A stretch of DNA of 64,000 nt from Lysobacter capsici (lineage in GTDB: Bacteria > Pseudomonadota > Gammaproteobacteria > Xanthomonadales > Xanthomonadaceae), in NCBI RefSeq assembly GCF_014779555.2, contig NZ_CP094357.1, forward strand, positions 372,001-436,000. Reading direction: 5' to 3'. Under the pieces are notes generated by a model. It saw nothing but the letters and a program-made list of their open reading frames with translations. It did no database searches and was not told where the DNA came from. Position numbers and translations under genes: made by a program. Shown one piece after another: positions 55,619-64,000 of the stretch; within the stretch, counting starts at the first letter, position 1; each line of letters starts with the position of its first letter.

Positions 55619-56692
55619 ATGTGGCCCGATCGTCGTATCCAGGAATTGTTCGGCATCGAACTGCCGATCGTGCAGGCGCCGATGGCGGGGCCGACCTTGG
55701 CCGAGATGGTGATCGGCGCGGCCCGCGCCGGCGCGTTGGGATCGCTGCCGTGCGCGCTGCTGAGCCTGGAGCAGGCGCATGAGCAATGCCGTCTGATCCG
55801 AGAGGCCACCGATCGGCCGCTCAATCTGAATTTCTTCTGCCACCGCCCGCCCGCGCCCGATCCGGCGCGCGACGCCGCCTGGCGCGAACGGCTCGCGCCG
55901 TATTACCGCGAGTTCGGTCTCGACCCGGCGATGCCGGTGTCGCCGTCGAACCGCGCGCCGTTCGATGCGCAGTGGTGCGAGCTGGTCGAACAGCAGCGCC
56001 CGCGGGTGGTGAGTTTCCATTTCGGCCTGCCCGACGCCGACCTGCTGCAGCGGGTGCGCGCCACCGGCGCGCGGGTGATTTCGTCGGCGACCACGGTGGC
56101 CGAGGCGCGCTGGCTCGAACAGCACGGTTGCGACGCGATCATCGCCCAGGGCGCCGAAGCCGGCGGCCACCGCGGCGTGTTCCTGAGCGATGACGTATCC
56201 ACCCAGGTCGGCCTGTTCGCCTTGCTGCCGCAGATCGTCGACGCGGTCGACGTGCCGGTGATCGCCGCCGGCGCGATCGGCGACGCGCGCGGCATCGCCG
56301 CGGCGTTCGCGCTCGGCGCGGCGGCGGTGCAGATCGGCACCGCGTATCTGTTTTGCCCGGAAGCGAAGATCTCGCCGCTGCATCGCCGCGCCTTGTTCGA
56401 TGCGCGCGAGGACGAGACCGCGTTGACCAACGTCTTCACCGGCCGACCCGCGCGCGGCATCGTCAACCGCCTGATGCGCGAAGCCGGACCGCTGTCGCCG
56501 CTCGCGCCCGCGTTCCCGCTCGCCGGCGGCGCGCTCGCGCCGCTGCGCGCGAAAGCAGAAGCCGCGGGCGCGGCGGATTTCATGCCGCTGTGGTCGGGGC
56601 AGGCGCGCTATCGGCGCGAGCTGTCGACTTATGAGTTGACGCGTGCATTGGCGCGCGAGGCGTTGGCCTTGATCGGTACTCGCGCCAGTTGA
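55619..56692 (+). CDS. Nitronate monooxygenase family protein (NPD-like)
   Basis: 357 residues, FMN-binding TIM barrel. QAPMAGPTLAEMV at the N-terminus, the catalytic/phosphate GAEAGGHRG loop, VIAAGAIGDARGIAAAFALGAAAVQIGTAYLF, and EDETALTNVFTGRPARGI are family features. Oxidises alkyl nitronates such as propionate-3-nitronate; relatives include enoyl reductase FabK-like proteins. 263 bases downstream of the dehydrogenase gene on the same strand; membership of the RiPP locus is unclear. Confidence 0.87.
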   Translation: MWPDRRIQELFGIELPIVQAPMAGPTLAEMVIGAARAGALGSLPCALLSLEQAHEQCRLIREATDRPLNLNFFCHRPPAPDPARDAAWRERLAPYYREFGLDPAMPVSPSNRAPFDAQWCELVEQQRPRVVSFHFGLPDADLLQRVRATGARVISSATTVAEARWLEQHGCDAIIAQGAEAGGHRGVFLSDDVSTQVGLFALLPQIVDAVDVPVIAAGAIGDARGIAAAFALGAAAVQIGTAYLFCPEAKISPLHRRALFDAREDETALTNVFTGRPARGIVNRLMREAGPLSPLAPAFPLAGGALAPLRAKAEAAGAADFMPLWSGQARYRRELSTYELTRALAREALALIGTRAS

Positions 56693-56779
56693 TCGATTGC
56701 GTCGGTTCGCCGCGATGCATTGGCATCGCGGCGTCGATCTGCGTTGAGCGAACGCGGTTCAGCGCGCTCGCGTCGAATC

Positions 56780-57787
56780 TCAGCGCCAATCGGCCGCCTG
56801 CGCCGCCCACGCATTCCAAAGACGCCGCGCTTCCTCGGCGATCACGTCCGGCCGTTCTTCCGGCCAGAACAGCTTGCTGCTTTCGAGTTTGCGCACGCCA
56901 CGCGAGCCGCCGAAGGTGCTGGCCCAGTAGTCGGGGCTTTGCTTGGAAAAGATCGTATCGGCCATGCCCCACACGATCCGGGTCGGGGTCTTGCTGCGCT
57001 TGAGTTCGGCTTCGATGCCGAGCAGCACGTTCGGTTCCAGTCCGACCGCATAGGCGTGCGCCATCGCCTTGCGGTGCGCGCTCGACAGCAGCGGCCCGAA
57101 ATAGGTGTCGATGGCCTCGTCGGTGGGCTGGGTGGGGTCGGCGAAGCACATGCCGCCGATGCCCGCGGCCGAACGCGCGAGTTGCGGGTCCTGCCACCAC
57201 GGCGCCAGCCATTCGTCGACGAAACGGCCTTGCCGCGCCAGGTCGATCACCGGTTGCAACGCGGGCGGCGGGCTGTCGTGTTCGGTGTCGCCGTTGGTCA
57301 GCAACAAGGTGCGCACGCGCTGCGGGTGATTGACCAGCAACAGTTGCGCGACGGTGCAGCCGCTGTCGTTGGCGACCACGTCGACGTCGTGGACGCCCAG
57401 GTGATCGAGCAATTCGATCAGCATCGCGACCTGCGCCTTCGGTCCGACGTCCTGATTGGCGGCGACGCGGGTGTAACCCATGCCCATGAAATCCGCGGCG
57501 ATGCAGCGGCGGTACGGCGACAACCGGGTCAGCGCGCCGCGCCACTGGAAACTGTTGAGCGGGAAGCCGTGCAGGAACAACGCGGCCGGGCCGCTGCCGC
57601 GTTCGACATAGGCGATCTCGCCCGAACGCAGATTGGCGTAGCGGCGACTGGCGTGGAAACTCGATGCGTCCAGCTCGCCGCTGACGACCGGCGCGGCAGC
57701 GTGGTCGGGACGCCGCGCCAGACAGGCGGCGAGGGTGCCGGTCGCCAGGCTGCCGCCGGCGAATTGCAGGAAACGTCTGCGGTTCAT
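56780..57787 (-). CDS. Tat-exported alpha/beta hydrolase, haloalkane-dehalogenase-like
   Basis: 335 residues from ATG 57787. The start MNRRRFLQFAGGS is a Tat signal and TLAAC (C22) a lipobox, so it may be a Tat lipoprotein at the periplasmic side. Core: LFLHGFPLNSFQWRG, nucleophile Asp in VVANDSGCT, acid region IVWGMADTIF. Asp nucleophile points to the dehalogenase/epoxide hydrolase side of the fold. No histidine motif of the usual DAGH form is clear near the C-terminus, so activity needs care. Shares a sequence pattern (GVHDVDVVANDSG / GIDQVDLVGNDSG) with the next hydrolase, so the two are likely paralogues. Confidence 0.83.
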   Translation of the reverse strand: MNRRRFLQFAGGSLATGTLAACLARRPDHAAAPVVSGELDASSFHASRRYANLRSGEIAYVERGSGPAALFLHGFPLNSFQWRGALTRLSPYRRCIAADFMGMGYTRVAANQDVGPKAQVAMLIELLDHLGVHDVDVVANDSGCTVAQLLLVNHPQRVRTLLLTNGDTEHDSPPPALQPVIDLARQGRFVDEWLAPWWQDPQLARSAAGIGGMCFADPTQPTDEAIDTYFGPLLSSAHRKAMAHAYAVGLEPNVLLGIEAELKRSKTPTRIVWGMADTIFSKQSPDYWASTFGGSRGVRKLESSKLFWPEERPDVIAEEARRLWNAWAAQAADWR

Positions 57788-57990
57788 GAGCGAATTCTCC
57801 AAAGAACGGCGGTTGCGCCGGCGTGGAATCGGGTCGGTCGGGATCGATCGGCTCGACGCGACGGCAATACGCCGCCATCGCCGCGCGTTGCCGCCGCGTC
57901 GAGGATCGATGGGTTGTGGTGTTGCGCCGCCGCTATGCGGTCAGGCGTGAATCGTCGCGACGCAGGTTCGCCGCGCGCGGCGCGCGAGGC

Positions 57991-58857
57991 TCAGACGCTC
58001 GCCAGCCAGTGCGCGCGCAGCAGGTCGTTGAACTGCGCCCAGCGTTCTTCCGGGAAGAAGATCCGCGCGCCTTCCAGTTCCACCCGTTGCCGGGTGCCCG
58101 GAATCGTTTCGGCCAACCAGTGCGACCAGCGCGTGTCGAAAAAGACATCGTCGGTGCCCCAGGCGATCAGGGTCGGCGCCTGCAGGGTTTTGAGCTGCGG
58201 TTCGATCGCGAGGGTGTGGCGCGGATCGAACTCGCCGAGAAACCGCTGCAGATCGCGCGTGCGTTGCGGGTTGCGCAGGAACGGCCGCAGGTAGATCTCG
58301 ATGCTCGCATCGGACAAGCGCTCGGGATGTTCGTAGGCCGGGCCCAGCGCCTGCGGCGAGCGGTATACGGCCTTGTCGGCCAACATGCCGCTCAGCGCAT
58401 CGGCCAGGCCACCGGCCGCGGCCATCGCCAGGAACGGTTTGAACGCTTCCGGCGGCCAGTTGTCGTGAGTGTCGCAGTTGGTCAGGGTCAAGCTGCGCAC
58501 GCGCTGCGGGTGCAGCGCGGCGAAGATCTGGGCGATACCGCCGCCGCTGTCGTTGCCGACCAGATCGACCTGATCGATGCCCAGCGCATCCAAAAACTGC
58601 GCGAGCATCGCCGCGTTGGCGGTGACCGAGACATCCTGGTCCGGCGCGATCGCGGTATCGCCGTGGGCCAGCAGGTCGACGGCGATGCAGCGGCGCAGAA
58701 CGGACAACTTGGCCAGCTGATGCCGCCACAGATGCCCGTTCAACAGCACGCCGTGGACGAACAGCGCGACCGGGCCGCGGCCTTGTTCGCGATACGCGAT
58801 CGAGCCCGACGGCGTGTCGACATGCTGCAGGGTGAGGGTGGGCGCGTTGCCGTCCAT
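57991..58857 (-). CDS. Cytoplasmic alpha/beta hydrolase, paralogue of the Tat-exported one
   Basis: 288 residues, no signal peptide. LFVHGVLLNGHLWRHQ, Asp nucleophile in LVGNDSGGGIAQ, and TLIAWGTDDVFF as the acid region. Haloalkane dehalogenase/epoxide hydrolase-like; substrate unknown. Starts one base after the stop of the small Cys-rich gene and is followed by the Tat-exported hydrolase after 203 bases. Confidence 0.85.
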   Translation of the reverse strand: MDGNAPTLTLQHVDTPSGSIAYREQGRGPVALFVHGVLLNGHLWRHQLAKLSVLRRCIAVDLLAHGDTAIAPDQDVSVTANAAMLAQFLDALGIDQVDLVGNDSGGGIAQIFAALHPQRVRSLTLTNCDTHDNWPPEAFKPFLAMAAAGGLADALSGMLADKAVYRSPQALGPAYEHPERLSDASIEIYLRPFLRNPQRTRDLQRFLGEFDPRHTLAIEPQLKTLQAPTLIAWGTDDVFFDTRWSHWLAETIPGTRQRVELEGARIFFPEERWAQFNDLLRAHWLASV

Positions 58858-58858
58858 G

Positions 58859-59014
58859 TCAGTCGTTTCCGGGCGTGATCGCCGAGTCGTAGGCTTCCTT
58901 CAATTTGCGCGCGCAGTCGTCGCAGCACACTTCGACGGCCTTGCCGCCGATGCGGACCTGGAACGCGCTGTCGTCCAGCGGGCAATCGCAGGCGGCGCAG
59001 GTTTTGTTCGTCAT
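58859..59014 (-). CDS. Small Cys-rich metal-binding protein
   Basis: 51 residues: MTNKTCAACDCPLDDSAFQV, then VRIGGKAVEVCCDDCARKLKEAYD. Cysteines at CxxC and CCxxC form a probable treble-clef/zinc-ribbon site, like the YHS/TRASH type. ATG 59014. Coupled to the following hydrolase (one-base gap). Function unknown; perhaps a metal sensor or chaperone for the operon. Confidence 0.75.
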   Translation of the reverse strand: MTNKTCAACDCPLDDSAFQVRIGGKAVEVCCDDCARKLKEAYDSAITPGND

Positions 59015-59144
59015 GACGGCTTCTCTGGGTACGCCCGACGTCCGGGCAGGCACAGTAGGCCACCGCGGCGCTGGCGGCGCTGTCAGAATCTTTAGCGATC
59101 GGTTCCGGTGGTTCCGGAACACACCGTCCCGGGACGGCGCCGTC

Positions 59145-59975
59145 TCAGCGCTGCAGCGCGGACTGGCGGAATTCCGACGGCGAGCGGCCGTAGGTCTGCT
59201 GGAACGCGGCGCTGAAGTGGCTGTGGCTGGAGAAGCCCAGGTCTTGGCTCAGCGCGCTGAGGTCCTCGTACTGGCCCAGCAGGTCGAGCGCGCGCGCCAG
59301 CCGCAGGCGCAGTTGATAGCGATACAGCGGCAGGCCTTCGACCTGCTGGAACACCTGGGTCAGGTACACCGCCGACACCCCGACTTCGGCGGCGATCTCG
59401 GCCAGCTTCCAGCGCCGCGACAGGTCGCTGGTGAGCACCAGCTTGGTCCGTTCAACCAGACGTTGCCGGCCGAGGCTGGCGCCGGCCGCATGCGCGGTGC
59501 GCGGGCCGAGCGCGCGCTGGACCAGGGTCAGGGTCAGGCTTTCGGCTTCCAGCGCTTCGGCGATACCTTCGCGCAGGCTGTGGCGGACCATCGCGACCAG
59601 CGCCTGCGCGCGCGCGTCGATGCGCAGGCGCGGCAGTCGGAACGCGAGCGCATCGCCGTCGCGCAGCAAGGCCTTGGGCGCCAGTTCGCGCAGCATCGCT
59701 TCCTCGACCCAGACCGCGAGGCTGGCGTCGCCGCCCTCGATCGGATGGCTGATCCGGTAGCGTTCGCCGGCATTGAAGAACAGGACCTGGCTGGATTCGG
59801 CCACGGTCAGGTCCTCGCCGACATGGCGCACGTACACCCCGCGATACGGAAACACCAGGTGGGTGGCGTCGGCGCATTCCTCCTGGGTCGGCGCGCGGCA
59901 GGTGCCGGTGCAATACACGTCGCGGACGGTGACGGTCAGCGTCTGCAGCAGAGCGTGGACGGTGAGTTCGGACAT
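59145..59975 (-). CDS. AraC-family regulator
   Basis: 276 residues from ATG 59975. N-terminal cupin-type sensing part (TVRDVYCTGTCRAPTQEECADATHLVFPYRGVYVRH) with several Cys residues; C-terminal double HTH: RRWKLAEIAAEVGVSAVYLTQVFQQVEGLPLYRYQLRLRLARALDLL and LSALSQDLGFSSHSHFSAAFQQTYGRSPSEFRQ. Likely controls the small Cys-rich protein and hydrolases immediately downstream. Confidence 0.9.
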   Translation of the reverse strand: MSELTVHALLQTLTVTVRDVYCTGTCRAPTQEECADATHLVFPYRGVYVRHVGEDLTVAESSQVLFFNAGERYRISHPIEGGDASLAVWVEEAMLRELAPKALLRDGDALAFRLPRLRIDARAQALVAMVRHSLREGIAEALEAESLTLTLVQRALGPRTAHAAGASLGRQRLVERTKLVLTSDLSRRWKLAEIAAEVGVSAVYLTQVFQQVEGLPLYRYQLRLRLARALDLLGQYEDLSALSQDLGFSSHSHFSAAFQQTYGRSPSEFRQSALQR

Positions 59976-60680
59976 GCCCTTGCGATGGCTGGGTGCGGTG
60001 GGCGGCGACGGCCGGGCCGAGCGCCGATGTCGCGGCAATGGATGCGACGGGCTAGCTTAGCGCTTCGGTTCGCGCGGCGCTGGTTTTCCACCGACGAAAT
60101 CGTCGTCGCGTCGGCAAACGCTTTGGTACGGCGATGAATGCGGCGGCGAACGGCCGGCGATGAACGCGGTCGCGCATGAATCCATGACGCGCGGCATCAA
60201 GCGCCTGTGCCCGGGTGAACCGTTGGCGAATCCGCGGAATAACCCTCGCTCACCCGTCAATGCCGATCACGTTTTTCGAACCGGCGCGGACCAACTATTT
60301 CCCGGGCCGCGGCTTGAGCAGGCGGCGATTACCTGGCGGGTTGTTCGTTATTCGGATCGCGCCGGAGCGCGTCGGGCAATGCATGTCCCGGTGTTGAATC
60401 GCGATGTCGCGTTGCCGCGGGTCCGCACGCGCCTGCACCGGACACGGCGCGCGAACCGGTTCGCATCATGGCGCGCGGGGCGGCGACCGCCGTCGATGCT
60501 GTCGGGTCGCCAAGGCATCGACACGCGCGGCCATGGCCGCCGCCGCGAAGTCGCGATGTGGATGAACCCGTAGCGCCGCGAACCTCGGCATACGCCGCCG
60601 AGGCGTCCGGCGTTGTTCCAACCCTCGGCGGATCGGTCGCGTAGTCGCGCGGCCGCTGCGCGAAGTTCAGCGGAGCCGAA
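59976..60680. other. Intergenic region without a recognisable gene
   Basis: 705 bases. An open frame of 137 codons at 60160-60573 has the Arg-rich, low-hydrophobic look of an artefact. The stretch 60160-60350 is less GC-rich and may hold promoters for both flanks. No repeats of the families above. Confidence 0.5.
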
Positions 60681-61778
60681 ATGGCACTGACCATCGATGT
60701 GCATCGTTCCTTGCAATCCATCGACGATGATGCGTACCGCGCCCTGTATGCCGCGAGCGCGGCGCCGCTGTTCTACGACCGGCGTTTTCTCGACGCCGCC
60801 GAGCATTCGCCGTTGCTGCCGGTGGAGAAGGTCTTTTACCTGTGCGCACGCGACGGCGATGAGCTGGTCGGCGTCCTGCCGGCGTACCTGCAGCGCGTCG
60901 CCGCCATCGATCCGCTGGGCCTGTTGCAACGAACCGCCGGCGTGCGCGACGACGGCGGCGACCTGGGCTTGTTCAGCCACATCATGCATTGCTGGGACAG
61001 CACGGTGCCCGTGCGTCCCGATCGCAGCGACGCGTTCGCCGCGCTGCTGCGCGAGTACGAGCGCCTGGCCCGTGGCGAAGGCGCCCGCCATGCCGGTCTG
61101 TTGAACGTTCGCGACGCTGGCGTGCTCGGGCAGGCGCGTGGGCAGGGCTATCGCGCCTGTCACCTGGTCGATCGCTACGACGTCGATCTGCGCCGGTTCG
61201 ATCATTTCGAGCAGTTCGTGCAGCGGCTGCCCAACGATGGCCGCTGCGAAATGAATCGCCAGCTGCGCAAATTCGAGGCGAGCGGCGCGACGGCGCGAGT
61301 GATCGCGCCGCCGTTCGACGGTGTGCTCGAGCGACTGACCGAACTGTGCTTCCGCACCACCGCCAGGAACGGCACCCCGCAGTATTTTCCGTCGGCGCCG
61401 TTGGCGCGGTTCGTAAGACGCTGCGGGGGCCTGGTTCGGCTGGTGGTGGTGGAATGCGAGGACGAACTGGTCGGCGGCATCATCTGCTTCGAGCAGGGCG
61501 ACCACATCCTTCTGTGGTCGGCCGGCGTCGTTTACGACCGCTCCAGTTTCAGTCCCTACACCCTGTGCTTCGCCAGCGCTTACCGCTACGCCTTCGCGCG
61601 CGGCCTTAAGCGGCTGGAGGGCGGGCGCCTCAACGAGCGGATCAAGCGCCGGCTCGGCCTGACGCCGGTGCCGCTGTATTCGCTGATCGCCCGCGACCTG
61701 CCGCTCGCCGCGCTCGAGTCGCGCGCGGGCCTGGGCGCTACGCCGGCCGCCGATCCGGCCCGGCGCGCGTTGCACTGA
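60681..61778 (+). CDS. FemAB-like / GNAT-fold acyltransferase (peptidogalycan-type)
   Basis: 365 residues. FYDRRFLDAAEHS at the N-terminus, LVGVLPAYLQR, GLFSHIMHCW, then the second GNAT half VRLVVVECEDELVGGIICFEQGDHILLWSAGV and the closing GLKRLEGGRLNERIKRRLGLTPVPLYS are characteristic of the FemAB-like (DUF482) family. Probably transfers an acyl or aminoacyl group; substrate unknown. Starts behind GGAG. The FAD oxidoreductase follows after 58 bases. Confidence 0.8.
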   Translation: MALTIDVHRSLQSIDDDAYRALYAASAAPLFYDRRFLDAAEHSPLLPVEKVFYLCARDGDELVGVLPAYLQRVAAIDPLGLLQRTAGVRDDGGDLGLFSHIMHCWDSTVPVRPDRSDAFAALLREYERLARGEGARHAGLLNVRDAGVLGQARGQGYRACHLVDRYDVDLRRFDHFEQFVQRLPNDGRCEMNRQLRKFEASGATARVIAPPFDGVLERLTELCFRTTARNGTPQYFPSAPLARFVRRCGGLVRLVVVECEDELVGGIICFEQGDHILLWSAGVVYDRSSFSPYTLCFASAYRYAFARGLKRLEGGRLNERIKRRLGLTPVPLYSLIARDLPLAALESRAGLGATPAADPARRALH

Positions 61779-61836
61779 TTCTTTTCGCCGACCCACCGAC
61801 CCACCGATTCATCGCCTGTGCCACCGGAGCCAGCCC

Positions 61837-63240
61837 GTGCAATCGCATTACCAAACCCTCAGCGCCGACGACTTCCGCATTTTTCCGCGCAGCCTCGATG
61901 GCAAGGCGCGCTCGCGCCATCACCCCGAGTACGCCGGCTGGCATCGCGACCTGAGCTGGAACGGGCGTGGTTTCGACCGCTACCCGGAATACATCGTGCG
62001 CGCCGAATCGATCGCCGACGTGGTGCACAGCATCGACTTCGCGCGTCGCCACGGTTTGCCGGTCAGCGTGCGCGGCAGCGGCCACAGCTACGCCGGCTGT
62101 TTCCTGCGCAACACCGGCATCCTGCTGGACTTGTCGGCCTTGTGCGATATCCAGATCGATCCCGACCGACGATCGGCGCAGGTCCAGCCGGGCGTGAGCA
62201 GCCGGCAGCTGAGCGCCGCGCTCGCCCGTCACGGCCTGGCCTTTCCGACCGGACACGGCGGCGAGGTCGGCCTGAGCGGGTTCTTGCTCGGCGGCGGGCT
62301 CGGCATCAATTTCCGCGCCTGGGGCGGCATGAGCACGTTCAATGTTCGCGCGATCGATCTGGTGACCGCGGACGGCGAGGTGCTGCATGCCGATGCGCAC
62401 GAAAACCCCGAACTGCTGTGGGCCGCGCGCGGCGGCGGACCCGGTTTGTTCTTCGTGGTGACCCGCTTCCATCTGGATTGCTGGCCGCTGCCGGGCTGCA
62501 TCACCAGCAACACCTATTTGGCGAAGTTCAGCGACCTGCCGCGGTTGCTGGCGCGGATCGAACAGGCGCAGCCCGATCCTTCGTTGCAGGTGATGCTCGC
62601 GATCGTGCCGAAGAGCGACGATCGCGCGGCCGAAGAATGCGGCCGGCAGGTGATGTTGAACACGATCGCGTTCGCCGACAGCCCGGCGCATGCGCGGGCG
62701 CTGCAGGCCTCGCTGTCGGGGCAGGTGTCCGCCGGATTGATCCGCGCGGTCGAGGTCGACCAGCCGAGTGATTTCGAATCCATCTACCGCCAGGGCGACG
62801 CGATGCTGGTGTCCAGGCGCTACCGCACCGACAACATCCTGACCGATCGAGGTGAGGACGCGGTCGCGATACTCGCTGCGCATCTGCCCTCGCAGCCTTC
62901 GCCGGCCACATTGCCGCTGTTGATCTGGCGCGGCGCTTCGTCCTGGTCCGATGCGGCCTGGTCGGCATCGGGACGCTGGTTCTTTTCGACTTATGCGCAA
63001 TGGAATGAAGTCGCCGACGACGAGGTCAACCGCGGTTGGCTTAAATCCTTGTACGACGAGCTGGCGACGGTGGCGTCGGGCAGCTACATCAACGAGTTCG
63101 ATCTGGAGGAACGATCAGGCAGCGCACACCGGTGTTACTCCGCCGAGAGCTGGTCGCGCTTGCGCCGGCTGCGCAGGCAGTACGACCCTCACGGCGTGTT
63201 CCATGATGTGTCGATGGACATGTCGGCGGGCGATCGTTAG
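61837..63240 (+). CDS. BBE-type FAD-linked oxidoreductase
   Basis: 467 residues from a GTG at 61837 with GGAG eight bases before it. FAD-binding PCMH domain with the covalent-flavin His in VRGSGHSYAG; the second site usually a Cys is GHGGEVGLSGFLLGGGLG, so likely monocovalent. C-terminal berberine-bridge signature is YINEFDLEER...RLRRLRRQYDPHGVFHD. Oxidises sugars or secondary metabolites in characterised members. Downstream of the FemAB-like gene and probably co-transcribed. Confidence 0.88.
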   Translation: MQSHYQTLSADDFRIFPRSLDGKARSRHHPEYAGWHRDLSWNGRGFDRYPEYIVRAESIADVVHSIDFARRHGLPVSVRGSGHSYAGCFLRNTGILLDLSALCDIQIDPDRRSAQVQPGVSSRQLSAALARHGLAFPTGHGGEVGLSGFLLGGGLGINFRAWGGMSTFNVRAIDLVTADGEVLHADAHENPELLWAARGGGPGLFFVVTRFHLDCWPLPGCITSNTYLAKFSDLPRLLARIEQAQPDPSLQVMLAIVPKSDDRAAEECGRQVMLNTIAFADSPAHARALQASLSGQVSAGLIRAVEVDQPSDFESIYRQGDAMLVSRRYRTDNILTDRGEDAVAILAAHLPSQPSPATLPLLIWRGASSWSDAAWSASGRWFFSTYAQWNEVADDEVNRGWLKSLYDELATVASGSYINEFDLEERSGSAHRCYSAESWSRLRRLRRQYDPHGVFHDVSMDMSAGDR

Positions 63241-63394
63241 CCGCGAAGCGGCCCGGCGCAGGCCCGTCGGGTCGATGCCGATGAAGGCGCGGCCACGCAG
63301 CCGCGGCGGGCGAAGGATCGCTGCGATCTCGCCGGCGGGATCGTCATCGCGGCTCGGCCGTCGGCTGAGCCGCGGATCGCCGTCGACGGGAGCC

Positions 63395-64000
63395 TCACGC
63401 GGCCGATTGAAGCCCGCGATCGGCGCGCCGATAGCCGATCGCCTCGGTCAGATGCGCGGTGGCGATCGCCTCGCTGCCGGCCAGATCGGCGATGGTGCGG
63501 GCCACGCGCAGGATCCGGTGCATCGAGCGCGCAGACAGTTGCAGGCTTTCGACCGCGCGTTCGAGCAGTTCGTGATCGCGTTCGTGCAGGCGGCAGGTCG
63601 CGCTGGTCTCGGCCTGACTGAGCTGGGCGTTGATGCGGCCGCTGCGCGCTTGCTGCCGTTGCCGCGCCAGCACGACGCGGGCGCGGATGGCCTCGGAGCA
63701 TTCGCCGCCGGGCTGGTCCGGTCGCAGGTGCGAGGGCGGCAGGCGCGGCACCTCGATGTGCAGGTCGATGCGATCGAGCAAGGGACCGGAAATGCGCGCG
63801 CGGTAACGGCGGATGGCATCCCCGGCGCAACGGCAGCGGCCGCTGCTGTCGCCGGCCCAGCCGCAGGGGCAGGGGTTCATCGCCGCGACCAGCTGGAACC
63901 GCGCCGGGAACTCGGCGCTGCGCGCCGCGCGCGACACCGTCACCACGCCCGACTCCAGTGGTTCGCGCAGGACTTCCAATGCGCGCCGTTCCCACTCGGG
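63395..64000 (-). CDS. comM: ComM/YifB Mg-chelatase-like AAA ATPase, C-terminal part
   Basis: The frame is open to the right edge (PEWERRALEVLREPLESG), so the N-terminal two-thirds lie outside. Present are the sensor-1 and zinc-finger-like region FQLVAAMNPCPCGWAGDSSGRCRCAG, LLDRIDLHIEVPRL with the arginine-finger region, and the C-terminal helical domain SARSMHRILRVARTIADLAGSE. ComM is a helicase that helps integrate transformed DNA. Confidence 0.93.
   Translation of the reverse strand, partial: PEWERRALEVLREPLESGVVTVSRAARSAEFPARFQLVAAMNPCPCGWAGDSSGRCRCAGDAIRRYRARISGPLLDRIDLHIEVPRLPPSHLRPDQPGGECSEAIRARVVLARQRQQARSGRINAQLSQAETSATCRLHERDHELLERAVESLQLSARSMHRILRVARTIADLAGSEAIATAHLTEAIGYRRADRGLQSAA

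Noticed and set aside
55619-56692. Nitronate monooxygenase as part of the RiPP locus
   Set aside because: Separated by 263 bases and a tandem repeat, and no link between the family and peptide modification is known to me; left as a neighbour.
60160-60573. Possible 137-residue gene before the FemAB-like gene
   Set aside because: Arg/Pro-rich translation with no hydrophobic core or good ribosome-binding site; treated as non-coding.

Overview
The window is about 64 kb of high-GC DNA with the gene content and repeat habits of a gammaproteobacterium of the family Xanthomonadaceae, most like Lysobacter. The pointers are an M9-type secreted collagenase, other secreted peptidases, a TonB-dependent receptor, an ole (olefin) cluster, an aceBA pair with a LysR gene in front, and dense intergenic repeats (GTAG palindromes, GGGAATCG arrays, ATTCCC-N8-GGGAAT inverted repeats). 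No rRNA, tRNA, CRISPR array, insertion sequence or prophage was seen. The genus is an inference.

Layout. 1-6542 (+): the end of an SPFH/flotillin-type gene, a 1791-residue DUF3686 'DNA repair' ATPase and a phospholipase D-like protein. 6785-22332 (all -): CitE-like lyase, SSS symporter with a periplasmic propeller, LysR regulator, terminator; then TonB receptor, serine hydrolase, ribokinase, barrel-SUMF1 fusion and GH127 arabinofuranosidase, three of these joined by ATGA overlaps, and a CaiB/BaiF CoA-transferase. The second half looks like a glycan (arabinose/ribose) utilisation operon. 22703-26645 (+): oleB, oleC and oleD without oleA. 26727-29385: DUF1328 peptide, ubiJ, ubiB. 29386-30150: repeats only. 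30151-38448: M16 peptidase, truC-like synthase, two secreted small proteins around a three-copy 241-bp tandem repeat, arfB, an acyltransferase, a hypothetical and a GntR regulator. 39192-41849: collagenase. 42159-46361: LysR, aceB, aceA (glyoxylate shunt) ending in a good terminator. 46362-47477: repeats only. 47478-49526 (-): S9 peptidase.

49841-55355 is the most interesting block: a compact RiPP-type locus. It holds a cNMP-binding/GGDEF protein, a membrane protein with a degenerate class III cyclase domain plus TPRs, a 106-residue NHLP-like precursor peptide on the opposite strand, and a SagB-like flavin dehydrogenase. There is no YcaO, radical-SAM or lanthionine enzyme and no exporter in the window. 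The last 15 codons of the precursor, including its only late cysteine, lie antisense to the end of the cyclase gene.

55619-64000: nitronate monooxygenase-like protein; an AraC regulator with a small Cys-rich protein and two alpha/beta hydrolases; a FemAB-like acyltransferase; a BBE-type FAD oxidoreductase; and the end of comM.

Two places show tandem duplication of the 3' end of a gene together with its downstream DNA (34496-35223 and 55328-55507), and in two places intergenic repeats have entered or extended a reading frame (serine hydrolase, SSS symporter). All functional calls rest on reading motifs by eye; no searches were run.
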